Counted from the stretch's first letter, positions 44,170 through 55,095 are shown. The stretch: DNA of 64,000 bases from Olsenella profusa DSM 13989 (GCF_030811115.1 NZ_JAUSQK010000001.1:2108001-2172000); one strand, 5' to 3'. Notes: a model not told the origin generated them from the letters alone. Program-made: numbers and translations.

Positions 44170-45276
44170 ATGGCACGTAGCAAGGGCACCCCACGTGAGG
44201 TTCACGAGAAGACCTATGGCGAAGAGCGCGACAAGATGGTCTCCGCCACCACATCAGAGATTGAGAAGAAGTTCGGCAAGGGGTCCATCATGCGCTTTGG
44301 TGACGGTGGTCCGACGATGGAGATAGAGGCCATCCCCACAGGTTCGTTGGCGCTCGACGCCGCACTGGGCATCGGTGGCGTCCCGCGTGGCCGCATCGTC
44401 GAGATCTACGGCCCCGAGTCATCGGGCAAGACGACACTTTCCCTGGAGATCCTTGCCGAGGCGCAGGCCATGGGTGGCGTCGTCGCCTTCATCGACGCAG
44501 AGCACGCACTCGACCCAGGCTATGCGGCACGCATCGGTGTGGACATCGACGAGGTGCTCATCTCTCAGCCCGATACAGGTGAGCAGGCACTTGAGATTTG
44601 CGACATGCTCGTGCGCTCCGGTGCCATAGACGTCGTGGTCATCGACTCCGTGGCCGCCCTCGTTCCCCGTGCGGAGATCGAGGGGGAGATTGGAGACACG
44701 ACCGTTGGTCTCCAGGCGCGCCTCATGAGTCAGGCCCTCCGCAAGCTGGCGGGGTCACTCTCCAGGTCAAACACCACGTGCATCTTCATCAACCAGCTGC
44801 GCGAGAAGATTGGCGTCATGTTCGGCAACCCCGAGACCACGCCCGGTGGGCGCGCGCTCAAGTTCTTCTCATCGGTGCGCATGGACATCCGCCGCACAGA
44901 CTCCATCAAGAGGAACGGCGAGAACGTCGGCAACCGCGTGAAGGTCAAGGTCGTCAAGAACAAGGTCGCCCCTCCCTTCAAGCAGGCCGAGTTCGACATC
45001 ATGTATGGCACGGGGATCTCCAAGGAGGGTTCCATCCTCGACATGGCAGTGGACTACGACATCGTCACCAAGTCAGGCTCCTGGTTCACCTATGGAGAGG
45101 AACGCCTGGGTCAGGGGCGCGAGGCCGTCAAGGAGTTTTTGGCGACCAACCCCGACCTTCGCGATGAGATCGACCACAAGGTACGCGTCGCCTGCGGTCT
45201 CGAATTGGGTGACGAGCGTGTGGGCGAGCCTGTCGCCGATGGCGATGCCACCCCAGAACCCGAGCGCACGGAGTAG
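44170..45276 (+). CDS. recA: Recombinase RecA
   Basis: A 368-residue recombinase that forms filaments on single-stranded DNA, exchanges strands and promotes LexA self-cleavage. The Walker A motif is GPESSGKTT near residue 80. [19 protein letters not shown] covers DNA loop 2 with the neighbouring strand. The C-terminus is acidic. AAGGAGA precedes the ATG. The promoter upstream carries an SOS box, and recX follows by nine bases. Confidence 0.97.
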   Translation: MARSKGTPREVHEKTYGEERDKMVSATTSEIEKKFGKGSIMRFGDGGPTMEIEAIPTGSLALDAALGIGGVPRGRIVEIYGPESSGKTTLSLEILAEAQAMGGVVAFIDAEHALDPGYAARIGVDIDEVLISQPDTGEQALEICDMLVRSGAIDVVVIDSVAALVPRAEIEGEIGDTTVGLQARLMSQALRKLAGSLSRSNTTCIFINQLREKIGVMFGNPETTPGGRALKFFSSVRMDIRRTDSIKRNGENVGNRVKVKVVKNKVAPPFKQAEFDIMYGTGISKEGSILDMAVDYDIVTKSGSWFTYGEERLGQGREAVKEFLATNPDLRDEIDHKVRVACGLELGDERVGEPVADGDATPEPERTE

Positions 45277-45285
45277 GCGCGCGGC

Positions 45286-45978
45286 ATGGCGCCGTCCGCC
45301 CATCAGTCGGGGCTCGCATGGAGCGTCTCGCTCCCCGAACGAGGGGCGGGCACCCCTTCCCTCGGAGGGCAAAAGCCTCGTGCGACCATCGCCGTGACGG
45401 CAGCCGACGGCTCCATCGAGGAGCTTGCCGTTCCGTTGTCCGTTGGCAAGGCGGCCAGAGGTCGTCGGCGTTCGGGGGAGTTCGCCCCCACATCGCGCAC
45501 CGAGCTGGTCTCCATGCTCAGACGGCTCCAGGAGGCCAAGGCACGCGATCGTATCGCGGGCCTCGTAAACAGGCGCGACTACTCAAGCCATGAGCTGAGG
45601 GAGAAGCTCTTGGCTGACGGCTATTGGAAGGGCGCCGTCGAGGCGTGCATCGCCCGCGCGATCGAGGCGGGCATCGTCAATGACGCCCGCTACGCCGACG
45701 TCTTCATCCGCTCTAAGGCATATGCCGGATGGGGGCGCTCCCGCATCGAGCGCGCCTTGGCACAGAAGGGCATCGAGCCTGCCGATGTTCCCGGCTGGCC
45801 CGATGCCTACCTTCCCGATGAGGGGGAGGCCGAGCGCGCCTATGAGGTGGCGGCGCACCGCCGCTTTACGGGCGGGGATCCCTATGCCAAGGTCGTGCGC
45901 TTCCTGGGCGCACGCGGCTTCTCGCTCGACGTCGCCCATGCCGTTGCCTCCCGGCTCAGAGACGAAGGTGCCCTCTGA
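45286..45978 (+). CDS. recX: Regulatory protein RecX
   Basis: A 230-residue RecX that limits RecA filament growth. The helical repeats are visible in RIAGLVNRRDYSSHELREKL and in NDARYADVFIRSKAYAGWGR. An N-terminal extension of about 65 residues precedes the conserved part and looks disordered in its first third; the annotated ATG may be too far upstream. It lies nine bases after recA and probably shares its SOS promoter. Confidence 0.88.
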   Translation: MAPSAHQSGLAWSVSLPERGAGTPSLGGQKPRATIAVTAADGSIEELAVPLSVGKAARGRRRSGEFAPTSRTELVSMLRRLQEAKARDRIAGLVNRRDYSSHELREKLLADGYWKGAVEACIARAIEAGIVNDARYADVFIRSKAYAGWGRSRIERALAQKGIEPADVPGWPDAYLPDEGEAERAYEVAAHRRFTGGDPYAKVVRFLGARGFSLDVAHAVASRLRDEGAL

Positions 45979-46019
45979 CCCATTGCCGGCCCCTGCGGCG
46001 CACCGTCTGCCGCAGCGAT

Positions 46020-46048
46020 TTGACAGCAGTCCAGCCAGCACATACGAT
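46020..46048 (+). promoter_or_regulatory. Probable promoter of the rny operon
   Basis: TTGACA (46020-46025) and TACGAT (46043-46048) have a 17-base spacer. They lie in the 245-base gap between recX and rny, where I found no gene. Confidence 0.6.
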
Positions 46049-46223
46049 GGCTATGTTCTCCGAGTCGTCTCACGCATGCGCGCCATGCGTTTGTCTATTC
46101 TGTCAGCATTGCGTCCAGCTCTTCATACGCAGGTACTTGCAGCAGGCTGCGTCTCGGATGACGGGTTCCGCCTCTCATGGGACGGTCTCCTGAACACATG
46201 GACAAAGCATCTGAGGAGTAAGC

Positions 46224-47780
46224 ATGCCAATCTACATCATCATCGGGGTCGTGGGACTCCTGGTAGGCGCGCTCATCGCCTACCTCGTTGTCTCCAACGG
46301 CAACAACTCAAAGGTTCAGCAGGCAAACCGGGCATTGGACGATGCGCAGGGCGAGGCGAAGCGCATTGCGGCGGACGCCGCGCGCGATGCGGAGAACGCC
46401 AAGAAGACCGCCCTCGTGGAGGCCCGCGAGGAGATCCTTCAGCTCAAGCAGCGCTCCGAAGCGGACGAGAAGCGTCGCAAGCAGGAGCTTCAGGATCTCG
46501 AGAGGCGCGTCATGCAGCGCGAGGAGTCACTCGACCGTCGCAATGACGCGCTGGATCGCAAGGAGCACCAGCTTTCCAGCATGCAGGGCCAGATAGACAG
46601 GCGCAAGGGCGAGATCGATGGCCTCTATGCCAGGCAGACCTCCGAGCTCGAGCGCATTGCAGCGCTCACCAAGGAGGAGGCACACCGGGAGTTCATCGAG
46701 CGTGTGCGCGCCGACTCCGTGCGCGAGGAGGCACAGATCCTGCGAGAGAGCGAGCAGCGCATGCGTGCCCAGGCTGATAAGACGGCGCGTGAGATCGTGT
46801 CCACGGCCATCCAGCGCTGTGCCTCCGACCAGGCGGGCGAGATCACGGTGACCTCCGTGCACATCCCATCCGATGACCTCAAGGGTCGCATCATCGGTCG
46901 CGAGGGCCGCAACATCCGCACGTTCGAGCAGGTGTCCGGTGTCTCGCTCGTCATCGACGACACGCCCGAGACCGTCGTGCTCTCCAGCTTCGACCCCGTT
47001 CGCCGCGAGACCGCACGCGTGGCCCTCGAGAACCTCATCGCAGACGGACGCATCCATCCCGCGCGCATCGAGGAGCTGTACAAGAAGGCGGAGACCCTCG
47101 TGGGCGAGCGCATCCAGGAGGCTGGCGAGCAGGCCACCTATGAATGCGGCATTCACGACCTGCACCCCGAGGTCGTCAAGACCTTGGGTCGCCTTCGCTA
47201 CCGCACGTCCTTCGGCCAGAACGTGCTCAATCACTCCATCCAGGTGGCACAGCTCTGCGCCATGATGGCCGCCGAGCTCGGGCTTCCCGAGGCGCCTGCC
47301 AAGCGTGCCGGCCTCCTGCATGACATCGGCAAGGCCATCGACAGTGACGTGGAGGGACCACATGCCGTCATCGGCGCCGACCTCTGTCGTCGGTATGGCG
47401 AGAAGTCCGAGATCGTCCATGCCATCGAGGCGCACCATGCGGACGTCGAGCCCAACACGGTGCTCGACGTCCTCGTGCAGGCCGCCGACGCCATCTCTGC
47501 CGCACGTCCCGGTGCGCGCCGTGAGAGCGCCGAGACCTACATCAAGCGCCTCGAGAAGCTCGAGGAGATCTCGAACGCCCATGAGGGCGTCGAGCGCACC
47601 TATGCCATGCAGGCCGGTCGCGAGCTGCATGTGATGGTTCAGCCCGAGAGGATCTCCGATGCCCAGGCAACCGTGCTCGCGCACGACATCGCCAGGCAGA
47701 TCGAGGACGAGATGCAGTATCCCGGCCAGGTGCGCGTCGTGGTCATCCGCGAGTCCCGCGCCGTCGACATCGCCAAGTAG
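46224..47780 (+). CDS. rny: Ribonuclease Y
   Basis: A 518-residue membrane-bound endoribonuclease that starts mRNA decay. One N-terminal helix (IYIIIGVVGLLVGALIAYLV) is followed by a long coiled coil to about residue 200. The KH domain has GRIIGREGRNIRTFE near 220. The HD domain has LLHDIGKAID near 368 and EAHHADVEPN. The enzyme acts together with RNase J and PNPase. AGGAG precedes the ATG. The GHKL ATPase gene starts six bases after the stop, so the two are in one operon. Confidence 0.95.
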   Translation: MPIYIIIGVVGLLVGALIAYLVVSNGNNSKVQQANRALDDAQGEAKRIAADAARDAENAKKTALVEAREEILQLKQRSEADEKRRKQELQDLERRVMQREESLDRRNDALDRKEHQLSSMQGQIDRRKGEIDGLYARQTSELERIAALTKEEAHREFIERVRADSVREEAQILRESEQRMRAQADKTAREIVSTAIQRCASDQAGEITVTSVHIPSDDLKGRIIGREGRNIRTFEQVSGVSLVIDDTPETVVLSSFDPVRRETARVALENLIADGRIHPARIEELYKKAETLVGERIQEAGEQATYECGIHDLHPEVVKTLGRLRYRTSFGQNVLNHSIQVAQLCAMMAAELGLPEAPAKRAGLLHDIGKAIDSDVEGPHAVIGADLCRRYGEKSEIVHAIEAHHADVEPNTVLDVLVQAADAISAARPGARRESAETYIKRLEKLEEISNAHEGVERTYAMQAGRELHVMVQPERISDAQATVLAHDIARQIEDEMQYPGQVRVVVIRESRAVDIAK

Positions 47781-47786
47781 CCTCCG

Positions 47787-48872
47787 ATGTCTGGGGCGGG
47801 CTCACTCGAGGGGTTCATCTCCGCCATGGGCGGGGAACGTGCGCTCAGGGTGGACGAGAACCTGGGGGATGGCTACGTGCGCCTGAAGGTCTCCGAGGCC
47901 GAGCGACGCCAGGCCCAGCAGGACATCCGCCACCTGGAGGACATCGTCATCGAGATGCTGCGAAACTCCCGTGACGCGGGGGCTCGCAGCATCTTCGTGT
48001 CTTCCTCGCGTGAGGGGGGCATCCGCACCCTCACGGTGATCGATGATGGCGCTGGCATCCCGTCGGCCCTCCAGGACCGCATCTTCGATGCGCGTGTGAC
48101 CTCCAAGCTCGACGCCCTGCGCACGGACCGGTGGGGCGTCCATGGGCGCGGCATGGCCCTCTACTCCGTTCGCGAGAACGTGCTCTCGGCACGCGTGGTG
48201 TGCTCGGCCCCTGGCCAGGGATCCTCCATCCAGGTGCTCAGCGACACGAGCGCCCTTTCCGAGCGTGCCGACCAGTCCAGCTGGCCCATCATCGAACGTG
48301 ATGACGAGGGCGTCCCACATGTCGTGAACGGCCCCCATAACGTCATCCGGACCTGCGTGGAGTTTGCCCTCGAGGAGCGGGGGGAGTGCCGTGTGTACCT
48401 GGGCTCCCCGGCAGAGATCGTGGCGACCCTGGTCAAGGTGTCCCAGGGACGCATCGATCCCACGAGCCTGCTCTTCGTGGATGACTTCGGCACCCTGGGC
48501 TGCGTGGAGCGCTTCGCCCTCGCCTCGGACGCGTACGACCTGCTATCCATTGCCGCGTCCATCGGCCTGGAGGTAAGCGAGCGCACGGCCCATCGCATAC
48601 TCTCGGGCCAGATACGGCCCCTGCGCGACGTCCTTGCCTGCCGCACGCACGAACCCTCTGGCCGAGGACACGCACGCTCGTCGGTCAACCTCGCGCGTGA
48701 CCAGCGCCACCTGCATGTCTCCAAGGATGACCTGGGCGAGTTCTCCCGCGCGATGGAGCGGGACTTTGCAAGGCTGGCGGAGCGCTACTATCTCAGCTTG
48801 GAACGTGAGCCACAGGTGAGTGTGCGTTCGGGCAAGATTACGGTCACGTTCTCCGTCATTCAAGATGATTGA
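47787..48872 (+). CDS. Uncharacterised GHKL-type ATPase
   Basis: A 361-residue soluble protein with a GHKL (histidine kinase/MutL/Hsp90/topoisomerase) ATP-binding fold. The N box is EMLRNSRDAGA near residue 56. The G1 box is DDGAGIP near 87, and the G2 box is GVHGRGMALYSVREN near 117. There is no HisKA dimerisation domain and no phospho-acceptor histidine in the usual place, so it is not a sensor kinase. The C-terminal part (about 200-361) has no family I know; it contains a helical stretch with TAHRILSGQI. It lies six bases after rny and is followed by spoVS. It could be a conformational ATPase or adaptor tied to RNase Y or SpoVS; that is inference. Confidence 0.75.
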   Translation: MSGAGSLEGFISAMGGERALRVDENLGDGYVRLKVSEAERRQAQQDIRHLEDIVIEMLRNSRDAGARSIFVSSSREGGIRTLTVIDDGAGIPSALQDRIFDARVTSKLDALRTDRWGVHGRGMALYSVRENVLSARVVCSAPGQGSSIQVLSDTSALSERADQSSWPIIERDDEGVPHVVNGPHNVIRTCVEFALEERGECRVYLGSPAEIVATLVKVSQGRIDPTSLLFVDDFGTLGCVERFALASDAYDLLSIAASIGLEVSERTAHRILSGQIRPLRDVLACRTHEPSGRGHARSSVNLARDQRHLHVSKDDLGEFSRAMERDFARLAERYYLSLEREPQVSVRSGKITVTFSVIQDD

Positions 48873-48897
48873 CTTTCCCATATGCTGTACCATACAG
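48869..48897 (+). promoter_or_regulatory. Possible separate promoter of spoVS
   Basis: TTGACT (48869-48874) overlaps the end of the GHKL gene. CATACA or ATACAG follows after 16-17 bases. A perfect 6-bp hairpin (CGCATG, CAGA, CATGCG) lies downstream in the spoVS leader, near 48937-48952. Confidence 0.4.
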
Positions 48898-48970
48898 AAA
48901 ATGCTCGTCATGGGCCACAAACGAAGTACCGCGCATGCAGACATGCGTATGCGGCAAATGGGAGTCACAC

Positions 48971-49287
48971 ATGGATTTTCTCAAGGTGTCGAGCAAGTCA
49001 TCGCCTGCGTCGGTCGCAGGTGCCATTGCCGGCATGGTCAAGGACGGCGTGCCCGTCAATATCCAATCCGTCGGAGCGGGTGCCGTCAACCAGGCAGTCA
49101 AGGCGATTGCCATCGCGCGCGGCTTTCTCATCCCGACGGGGGTGGACATCTCCTGCGCACCCACCTTCTCTGACATCGAGATCAATGGCCAGACGCGGAC
49201 GGCCATACGCATCGCCATCTACGTGCATCGCATTACGCCTCAGGCCGCCATGGTCGAGCCGACGGATCCCACGAGTGTGGTCGCCTA

Positions 49288-49288
<1 letters not shown>
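48971..49288 (+). CDS. spoVS: SpoVS-family nucleic-acid-binding protein
   Basis: A 105-residue SpoVS/Alba-like protein. The family sequence is VSSKSSPASVAGAIAGMVKD, followed by VNIQSVGAGAVNQAVKAIAI. In Bacillus it affects sporulation stages and septation, but Coriobacteriia do not form spores, so the role here must be different. The C-terminal tail after RITPQAAMVEP is a short extension. GGGAG precedes the ATG at 48971. The miaB start overlaps the stop by one base. Confidence 0.92.
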
Positions 49289-50651
<1,363 letters not shown>

Positions 50652-50655
<4 letters not shown>

Positions 50656-51602
50656 CATCCCCCGGCCCCATCGTGGCCATCGTTGGCCCGACCGCGTCAG
50701 GCAAGAGCTCGCTCGCCGATGCGCTTGCCATGAGGTTGGGGGGCGCCGTCATCTCCGTGGATGCCATGCAGGTGTATCGCGGCATGGACATCGGCACGGC
50801 CAAGACGCCTCCTGCCGGGCGCGAGGCTCCGCTCCTCATGGTGGACGTGGCGGACGTGCGCGAGGACTACTCCGTCCAACGCTTCCAGTCCGAGGCGCGC
50901 GCATGCGTCGACGTGCTGCTGTCCCAAGGGCAGGTTCCCATCCTCTGCGGCGGTACGGGCCTCTACCTCGACGCCGTGATAGACGAGGTGTCGTTTCCCC
51001 AGGGCAGGCGTGGCAGTGAGACGCGCTTGAGGTGGGAGCGGATGGCCGAGGCGGAGGGTGCCGAGGCACTCCATCGGGAGCTTGCCATGCGCGACCCCAA
51101 GAGCGCCGAGCTCGTTCACCCCCATAACATGCGGCGCGTGGTGCGTGCCCTCGAGATGCTCGACGAGGGTGTGAGCTATGCGCGCCAGCACGAGGGTCTC
51201 AGGCAGCGCACCCCCCATTACCTGACGCAGCTGTATGCCATGATGCTGCCACGTGCCGTGCTGTACGAGCGCATCGATGCGCGAGTCGATCGGATGTTCT
51301 CCCAGGGACTCGTCCAGGAGGTCGAGAGCCTCAGGGCGCAGGGGCTCACCGAGGGCATGACGGCTGGGCAGGCCATTGGATACAAGGAGGTGCTCGCCGC
51401 CCTGAGGGGCGATTGCTCCCTGGATGAGGCTCGCGAGCTCATCAAGCGAAGGACGCGCCACTACGCCAAGCGTCAGCTCTCTTGGCTCAGGCGCGACGGG
51501 AGGGCGCGTCCCCTCGATGCGACGTTGCCCCCTGACGAGCTGGTGGGACAGGTACTGTCTGGGATCCAGACATCCCGGGACGCCTGCCGCAGGAGGAGCT
51601 GA
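50652..51602 (+). CDS. miaA: tRNA dimethylallyltransferase MiaA
   Basis: A 316-residue enzyme that adds a dimethylallyl group to A37 of tRNAs reading UNN codons. The P-loop is AIVGPTASGKSSLADALA. SVDAMQVYRGMDIGTAK and PILCGGTGLYLDAVID are family signatures. RRTRHYAKRQLSWLRRD is close to the C-terminus. The GTG start overlaps the miaB stop. MiaA makes the substrate of MiaB. Confidence 0.94.
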
Positions 51603-51624
51603 CCAAACTGTGGAAGGGTGACGC

Positions 51625-52947
51625 ATGGCTCGATTCAAACCTCGGTCCACGGCACCGGTACCGGAGCGCGCACTCCTGGTGGGCGTCGACCTTGGCACCG
51701 CAGCGTGGCCCCTCAGGGACTCGATGGCGGAACTCGGCCGCCTGGCGGTAACGGACGGGGCCGTCGTGGTGGGACAACTCACACAAAGGCTTCGGAAGCC
51801 CGTGTCGCGCACCTTCATCGGCAGCGGCAAGACCGAGGAGCTCGTGCGCATGGTACGAGCCCTTGACGTTGACGTAGTGATATTCGACGATGAGCTGACT
51901 CCCTCCCAGCAGACGAGCCTCGAGCGAATCGTGGGAGACTCCGTCAAGGTCATCGATCGCACGGCGCTCATCCTGGACATCTTTGGCAAGCACGCCACCA
52001 CGCATGAGGGGCGCCTGCAGGTGCAGCTGGCACAGCTGCAGTATGTGCTCCCGCGTCTGAGGGGCATGTGGAGTCACCTGGTGGGAGAGCAGGCACGCGG
52101 CGGCATCGGCAGCCGTTTCGGCCAGGGCGAAAGCCAGCTGGAGATCGATCGTCGTCTGGTACGCGACCGCATCTCGCACCTTCGCCGCGAGCTCAAGGAG
52201 CTGGACAAGCGACGACGCATGCAGAGCAGGGCGCGCTGGGACTCGGGAATCTACCGGGTGGCCCTGGTCGGCTACACCAATGCCGGGAAGTCCACGTTGC
52301 TCAACCGTCTGACAGGTGCGGACGTCTATGCCAGAGACGAGCTCTTCGCCACCCTCGACCCCACCACACGCTCGCTCGACCTAAAGGCCGGTCGACGCAT
52401 CACCCTGACGGACACGGTGGGGTTCATCCAAAAGCTCCCGACGAACCTCGTGGAGTCGTTCAAGTCCACGCTGGCAGAGGCTCGGGCCGCCGAACTCGTG
52501 CTGAAGGTTGCCGACGCGAGTGATCCCAACTGCGAGCGACAGATCGATGCCGTCGACGCCATTCTCGCTGACATAGGTGCGGCGGACATCGCCTCGGTGG
52601 TCGTGTACAACAAGTGCGACCAGCTCGACCGCGAGGTGGTACATGGCATGGAGGCACTGCACCCAGATGCGGAGTTCGTCTCGGCGCTTACGGGGACGGG
52701 GACGGATGGCCTGCTGTATCGCATCGCACGCGAGGCCGCGCGCGGCGACGTTACCATCACAAGCCTCATCCCCCACGACAAGGGGCTGCTCGTGAAGCTG
52801 GTTCATGAGCGCGGCCAGATCGTGCGCGAGCGTTACGAGCAGGGCGGCCTGCTTGTGACGGCCCGTGTCCCTAGGCGTATGGCGGACACGCTCGAACCCT
52901 ATGGCGTGAGTGACGCAGGGGAGGCGCAAGGGCGAGTGGGGGCCTAG
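51625..52947 (+). CDS. hflX: Ribosome-associated GTPase HflX
   Basis: A 440-residue GTPase that can split stalled ribosomes. The N-terminal domain has FIGSGKTEEL and VIFDDELTPSQQTSLE, with GRLQVQLAQLQYVLPRLRG. The linker has ELDKRRRMQSRAR. The GTPase domain has GYTNAGKSTLLN (G1), LTDTVGFIQKLP (G3), and NKCD (G4). The last codons share the CTAG sequence with the stop of the DUF1624 gene on the opposite strand, so the genes converge with a four-base overlap. Confidence 0.93.
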   Translation: MARFKPRSTAPVPERALLVGVDLGTAAWPLRDSMAELGRLAVTDGAVVVGQLTQRLRKPVSRTFIGSGKTEELVRMVRALDVDVVIFDDELTPSQQTSLERIVGDSVKVIDRTALILDIFGKHATTHEGRLQVQLAQLQYVLPRLRGMWSHLVGEQARGGIGSRFGQGESQLEIDRRLVRDRISHLRRELKELDKRRRMQSRARWDSGIYRVALVGYTNAGKSTLLNRLTGADVYARDELFATLDPTTRSLDLKAGRRITLTDTVGFIQKLPTNLVESFKSTLAEARAAELVLKVADASDPNCERQIDAVDAILADIGAADIASVVVYNKCDQLDREVVHGMEALHPDAEFVSALTGTGTDGLLYRIAREAARGDVTITSLIPHDKGLLVKLVHERGQIVRERYEQGGLLVTARVPRRMADTLEPYGVSDAGEAQGRVGA

Positions 52948-53693
52948 AGGAACAGGCTCAGCAGGAGCAGCATGGGTTGGTGCAGCACATAGATGGGCAG
53001 GGCATGCCTACCTACGAACTCAAGCGGCCTCAGGCCCACCGAGTGCAGGAACGCTGGGAAGCCATGGGCGCCGAGCGAGGCCCCGATGCCTGCGCCAGCG
53101 AGAAAGAGCAGCGAGTAGGGGAGTAGGGGGTAATAGTCCCCCGAGGCGAAGTGCGGCCCCGGAAAGCCCAGGGGAGCGAGGTAGGGTGTGGCATAGAGCT
53201 GCCGGGGCAGCTGCAGAACGAATTGTCCCACACCCACCAGCCCCTGGGGAACGCGCAGACAGGCGAGGAAGAGTGCCATGAGAGGGATCGAGCACAGCCA
53301 GGAACGGCGGCCCCTGAGGAGCCCTGCCGACCTGAGCAGTGCCGCAACGAGCGTGGACGCGCCCATGCAGAAGATGATGCCAAAGCTGATGGGCGTGTCC
53401 ACGGCAGCGATGGTGGTGACCCCATAGATGAGCGCGGCAACCACCAGATATTTGCCGGCACGCCTGTAGTTGTCCCGCGAGAGGGCGCACATCATGCCGG
53501 CAATGAAGAGAAACGTCCAGCCGATTGACGCACGCCACACGTCCTCGAAGGGCGAATGGAACAGGGGGAGCGTGCGCCCCCTCAGCGTCACGAGATCGTA
53601 CGAGAGGTGAAAGAGCACCATCGACACGACGGAGCACCCCCTCACGGTGTCGATGAGGCGCAGCCGCGACGAGCGCCTCGGCTGCGGGGCCAT
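52944..53693 (-). CDS. DUF1624/HGSNAT-like membrane acetyltransferase
   Basis: A polytopic membrane protein of about 249 residues. LRLIDTVRGCSVVSMVLFHL near the N-terminus is the DUF1624 signature, and FVGRHALPIYVLHQPML at the end recalls acyltransferases that modify sugars from the cytoplasmic side. About seven helices are visible. The substrate is unknown; cell-wall or polysaccharide acetylation is a guess. The ATG at 53693 and a TTG at 53708 are both possible starts, the latter overlapping the lexA stop. It follows lexA on the same strand and may be SOS-linked only through read-through. Confidence 0.75.
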   Translation of the reverse strand: MAPQPRRSSRLRLIDTVRGCSVVSMVLFHLSYDLVTLRGRTLPLFHSPFEDVWRASIGWTFLFIAGMMCALSRDNYRRAGKYLVVAALIYGVTTIAAVDTPISFGIIFCMGASTLVAALLRSAGLLRGRRSWLCSIPLMALFLACLRVPQGLVGVGQFVLQLPRQLYATPYLAPLGFPGPHFASGDYYPLLPYSLLFLAGAGIGASLGAHGFPAFLHSVGLRPLEFVGRHALPIYVLHQPMLLLLSLFL

Positions 53694-53700
53694 CCGCAGC

Positions 53701-54348
53701 CTAGGCAATGGTCCTCATGAGTGCGACGACCTTACCCAGGATGATGGGATTCCGTACGTAGATGGGATCCATCGTGTCATTCTCCGGCTGGAGGCGGATG
53801 CGACCCTCCTCCCGGTAGAAGGTCTTGACCGTGGCGGAATCGTCTATGAGAGCCACGACGATCTCGCCATCCTGGGCATCATGCTGCTCGCGTACGGCAA
53901 TGATGTCACCGTCGAGAATCCCCTTGTTGACCATCGATGTGCCATGGACCTTCAGCAGGAAGGAGCTGCCGCTGCCGACGACACTGGCGGGGAGCGTGAG
54001 CTGATCCTCCACATTCTGCTCGGCAAGAATGGGGGTGCCTGCGGCGACGCGGCCGATAAGGGGAAGGGAGATGGTTCCCTCGCTCACATGCTCCTCCACC
54101 GACGCAAGCGCTTGTCCGCCGGGCAGGTCGTCCTCAACCACCTCAATGGTGCGCGGCTTCTTGGAGTCGCGCTTGATGAGGCCACGCTCCTGAAGGACCT
54201 TCAGGTGCATATGAACCGTCGAGGGCGAGGCCAGCCCCACGGCCGTGCCAATCTCCCTCACCGAGGGCGGATAGCCATGTTCGGTGGTGTAGGAGCAGAT
54301 GAAGTCGTAGATGGACTGCTGTCTCTTGCTGAGCCTGTCCTTGGCCAT
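53701..54348 (-). CDS. lexA: SOS repressor LexA
   Basis: A 215-residue repressor. The winged-helix DNA-binding domain has PPSVREIGTAVGLASPSTVH. The self-cleavage site is the Ala-Gly bond in GRVAAGTP near residue 100. The catalytic serine is in VHGTSMVNKG, and the lysine is in SATVKTFYRE. RecA filaments stimulate cleavage. Three SOS-like boxes lie in the divergent upstream region, so it represses itself and the LysM gene. Confidence 0.95.
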   Translation of the reverse strand: MAKDRLSKRQQSIYDFICSYTTEHGYPPSVREIGTAVGLASPSTVHMHLKVLQERGLIKRDSKKPRTIEVVEDDLPGGQALASVEEHVSEGTISLPLIGRVAAGTPILAEQNVEDQLTLPASVVGSGSSFLLKVHGTSMVNKGILDGDIIAVREQHDAQDGEIVVALIDDSATVKTFYREEGRIRLQPENDTMDPIYVRNPIILGKVVALMRTIA

Positions 54349-54390
54349 TGGTCCCCCTCGTCCCCGTGACTAGGTAGCGTAGCAAAAATA

Positions 54391-54470
54391 CAAACACATG
54401 TTCTCTCTTTGCTTGACAGTGAGTGTCGTTGTCCCTATAGTAGCACATATGTTCGCAGTACACGTGTTCT
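54391..54470. promoter_or_regulatory. Divergent lexA/LysM-gene control region with three SOS-like boxes
   Basis: Three sites follow the GAAC-N4-GTTC pattern with a degenerate left half: CAAACACATGTTCT (54391-54404), AGCACATATGTTCG (54442-54455) and AGTACACGTGTTCT (54457-54470). A near-consensus forward promoter lies between the first and second: TTGACA at 54413-54418, 17 bases, TATAGT at 54436-54441. Boxes 2 and 3 overlap the expected transcription start of the LysM gene. Box 1 lies on the lexA side. Confidence 0.75.
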
Positions 54471-54537
54471 TTTGGCAATTGCTGTCGCGTGGTCTTGGTA
54501 TACCAGTCTCGTACACACGCCGGGAGGGGAGTAAGCC

Positions 54538-54990
54538 ATGCAGTCCTACAGACGCATCCAGAACGGTGTCGCAGCATTTCCCATCGCTGGCACGGCAGCG
54601 CTCAGACCTCGGCAGCACCGTGGTCTCGTGATGCTCGAGGGCGGTGCCACGGCACAGCGCCACCTCGCCGATGTGCGTGTCAGGCGCGAGGGGCGCCTTC
54701 GGCCGCACACGCTTGTCCTTGGGGCCCTTCTCGTCTGCGTCCTTTCCGTAGGCGCACTGATCCTTTCGGGCATCACATCTGCAGCCGCCGCACAACAGGC
54801 GCTGGATCGGGCAGACACCGTAACGATAGCGGTGCGGCAGGGAGACTCCCTGTGGAGCATCGCTCATGAGCATGGCATTGCCGGAGTCGATGACGGACGT
54901 ATCGTCTCTTGGATCGAACAGCACAATGGGGTCTCTGCTGACGGGCTTGTGCCCGGCCAGAAGCTCGTCATCCCCACCTCCACAGCATGA
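54538..54990 (+). CDS. LysM-domain membrane protein, candidate SOS cell-division inhibitor
   Basis: A 150-residue protein with an N-terminal cytoplasmic stretch of about 55 residues, one helix (LVLGALLVCVLSVGALILSG) and a C-terminal LysM domain (VRQGDSLWSIAHEHG, then VPGQKLVIP). GGGAGGGGAG precedes the ATG. The position next to divergent lexA and before nrdR matches mycobacterial chiZ, corynebacterial divS and Bacillus yneA, small envelope proteins that delay division during DNA damage. The promoter carries SOS-like boxes. The role as a division inhibitor is inferred from locus and topology; sequence similarity to those proteins outside LysM is low. Confidence 0.75.
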   Translation: MQSYRRIQNGVAAFPIAGTAALRPRQHRGLVMLEGGATAQRHLADVRVRREGRLRPHTLVLGALLVCVLSVGALILSGITSAAAAQQALDRADTVTIAVRQGDSLWSIAHEHGIAGVDDGRIVSWIEQHNGVSADGLVPGQKLVIPTSTA

Positions 54991-55095
54991 TCACAGTCAC
55001 GGCCCTATCGCATAGAGGATTGCGGTTTGGTCACGTAGAAGGCTGAGCCGCGTGATCCTGTGGTATCCTCCATTTGTACATATATGAGGAGGAGT

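Noticed and set aside
46527-47684. Reverse open frame of 385 codons opposite rny
   Set aside because: The amino acid pattern is typical of antisense shadow frames, while rny shows intact KH and HD domains.
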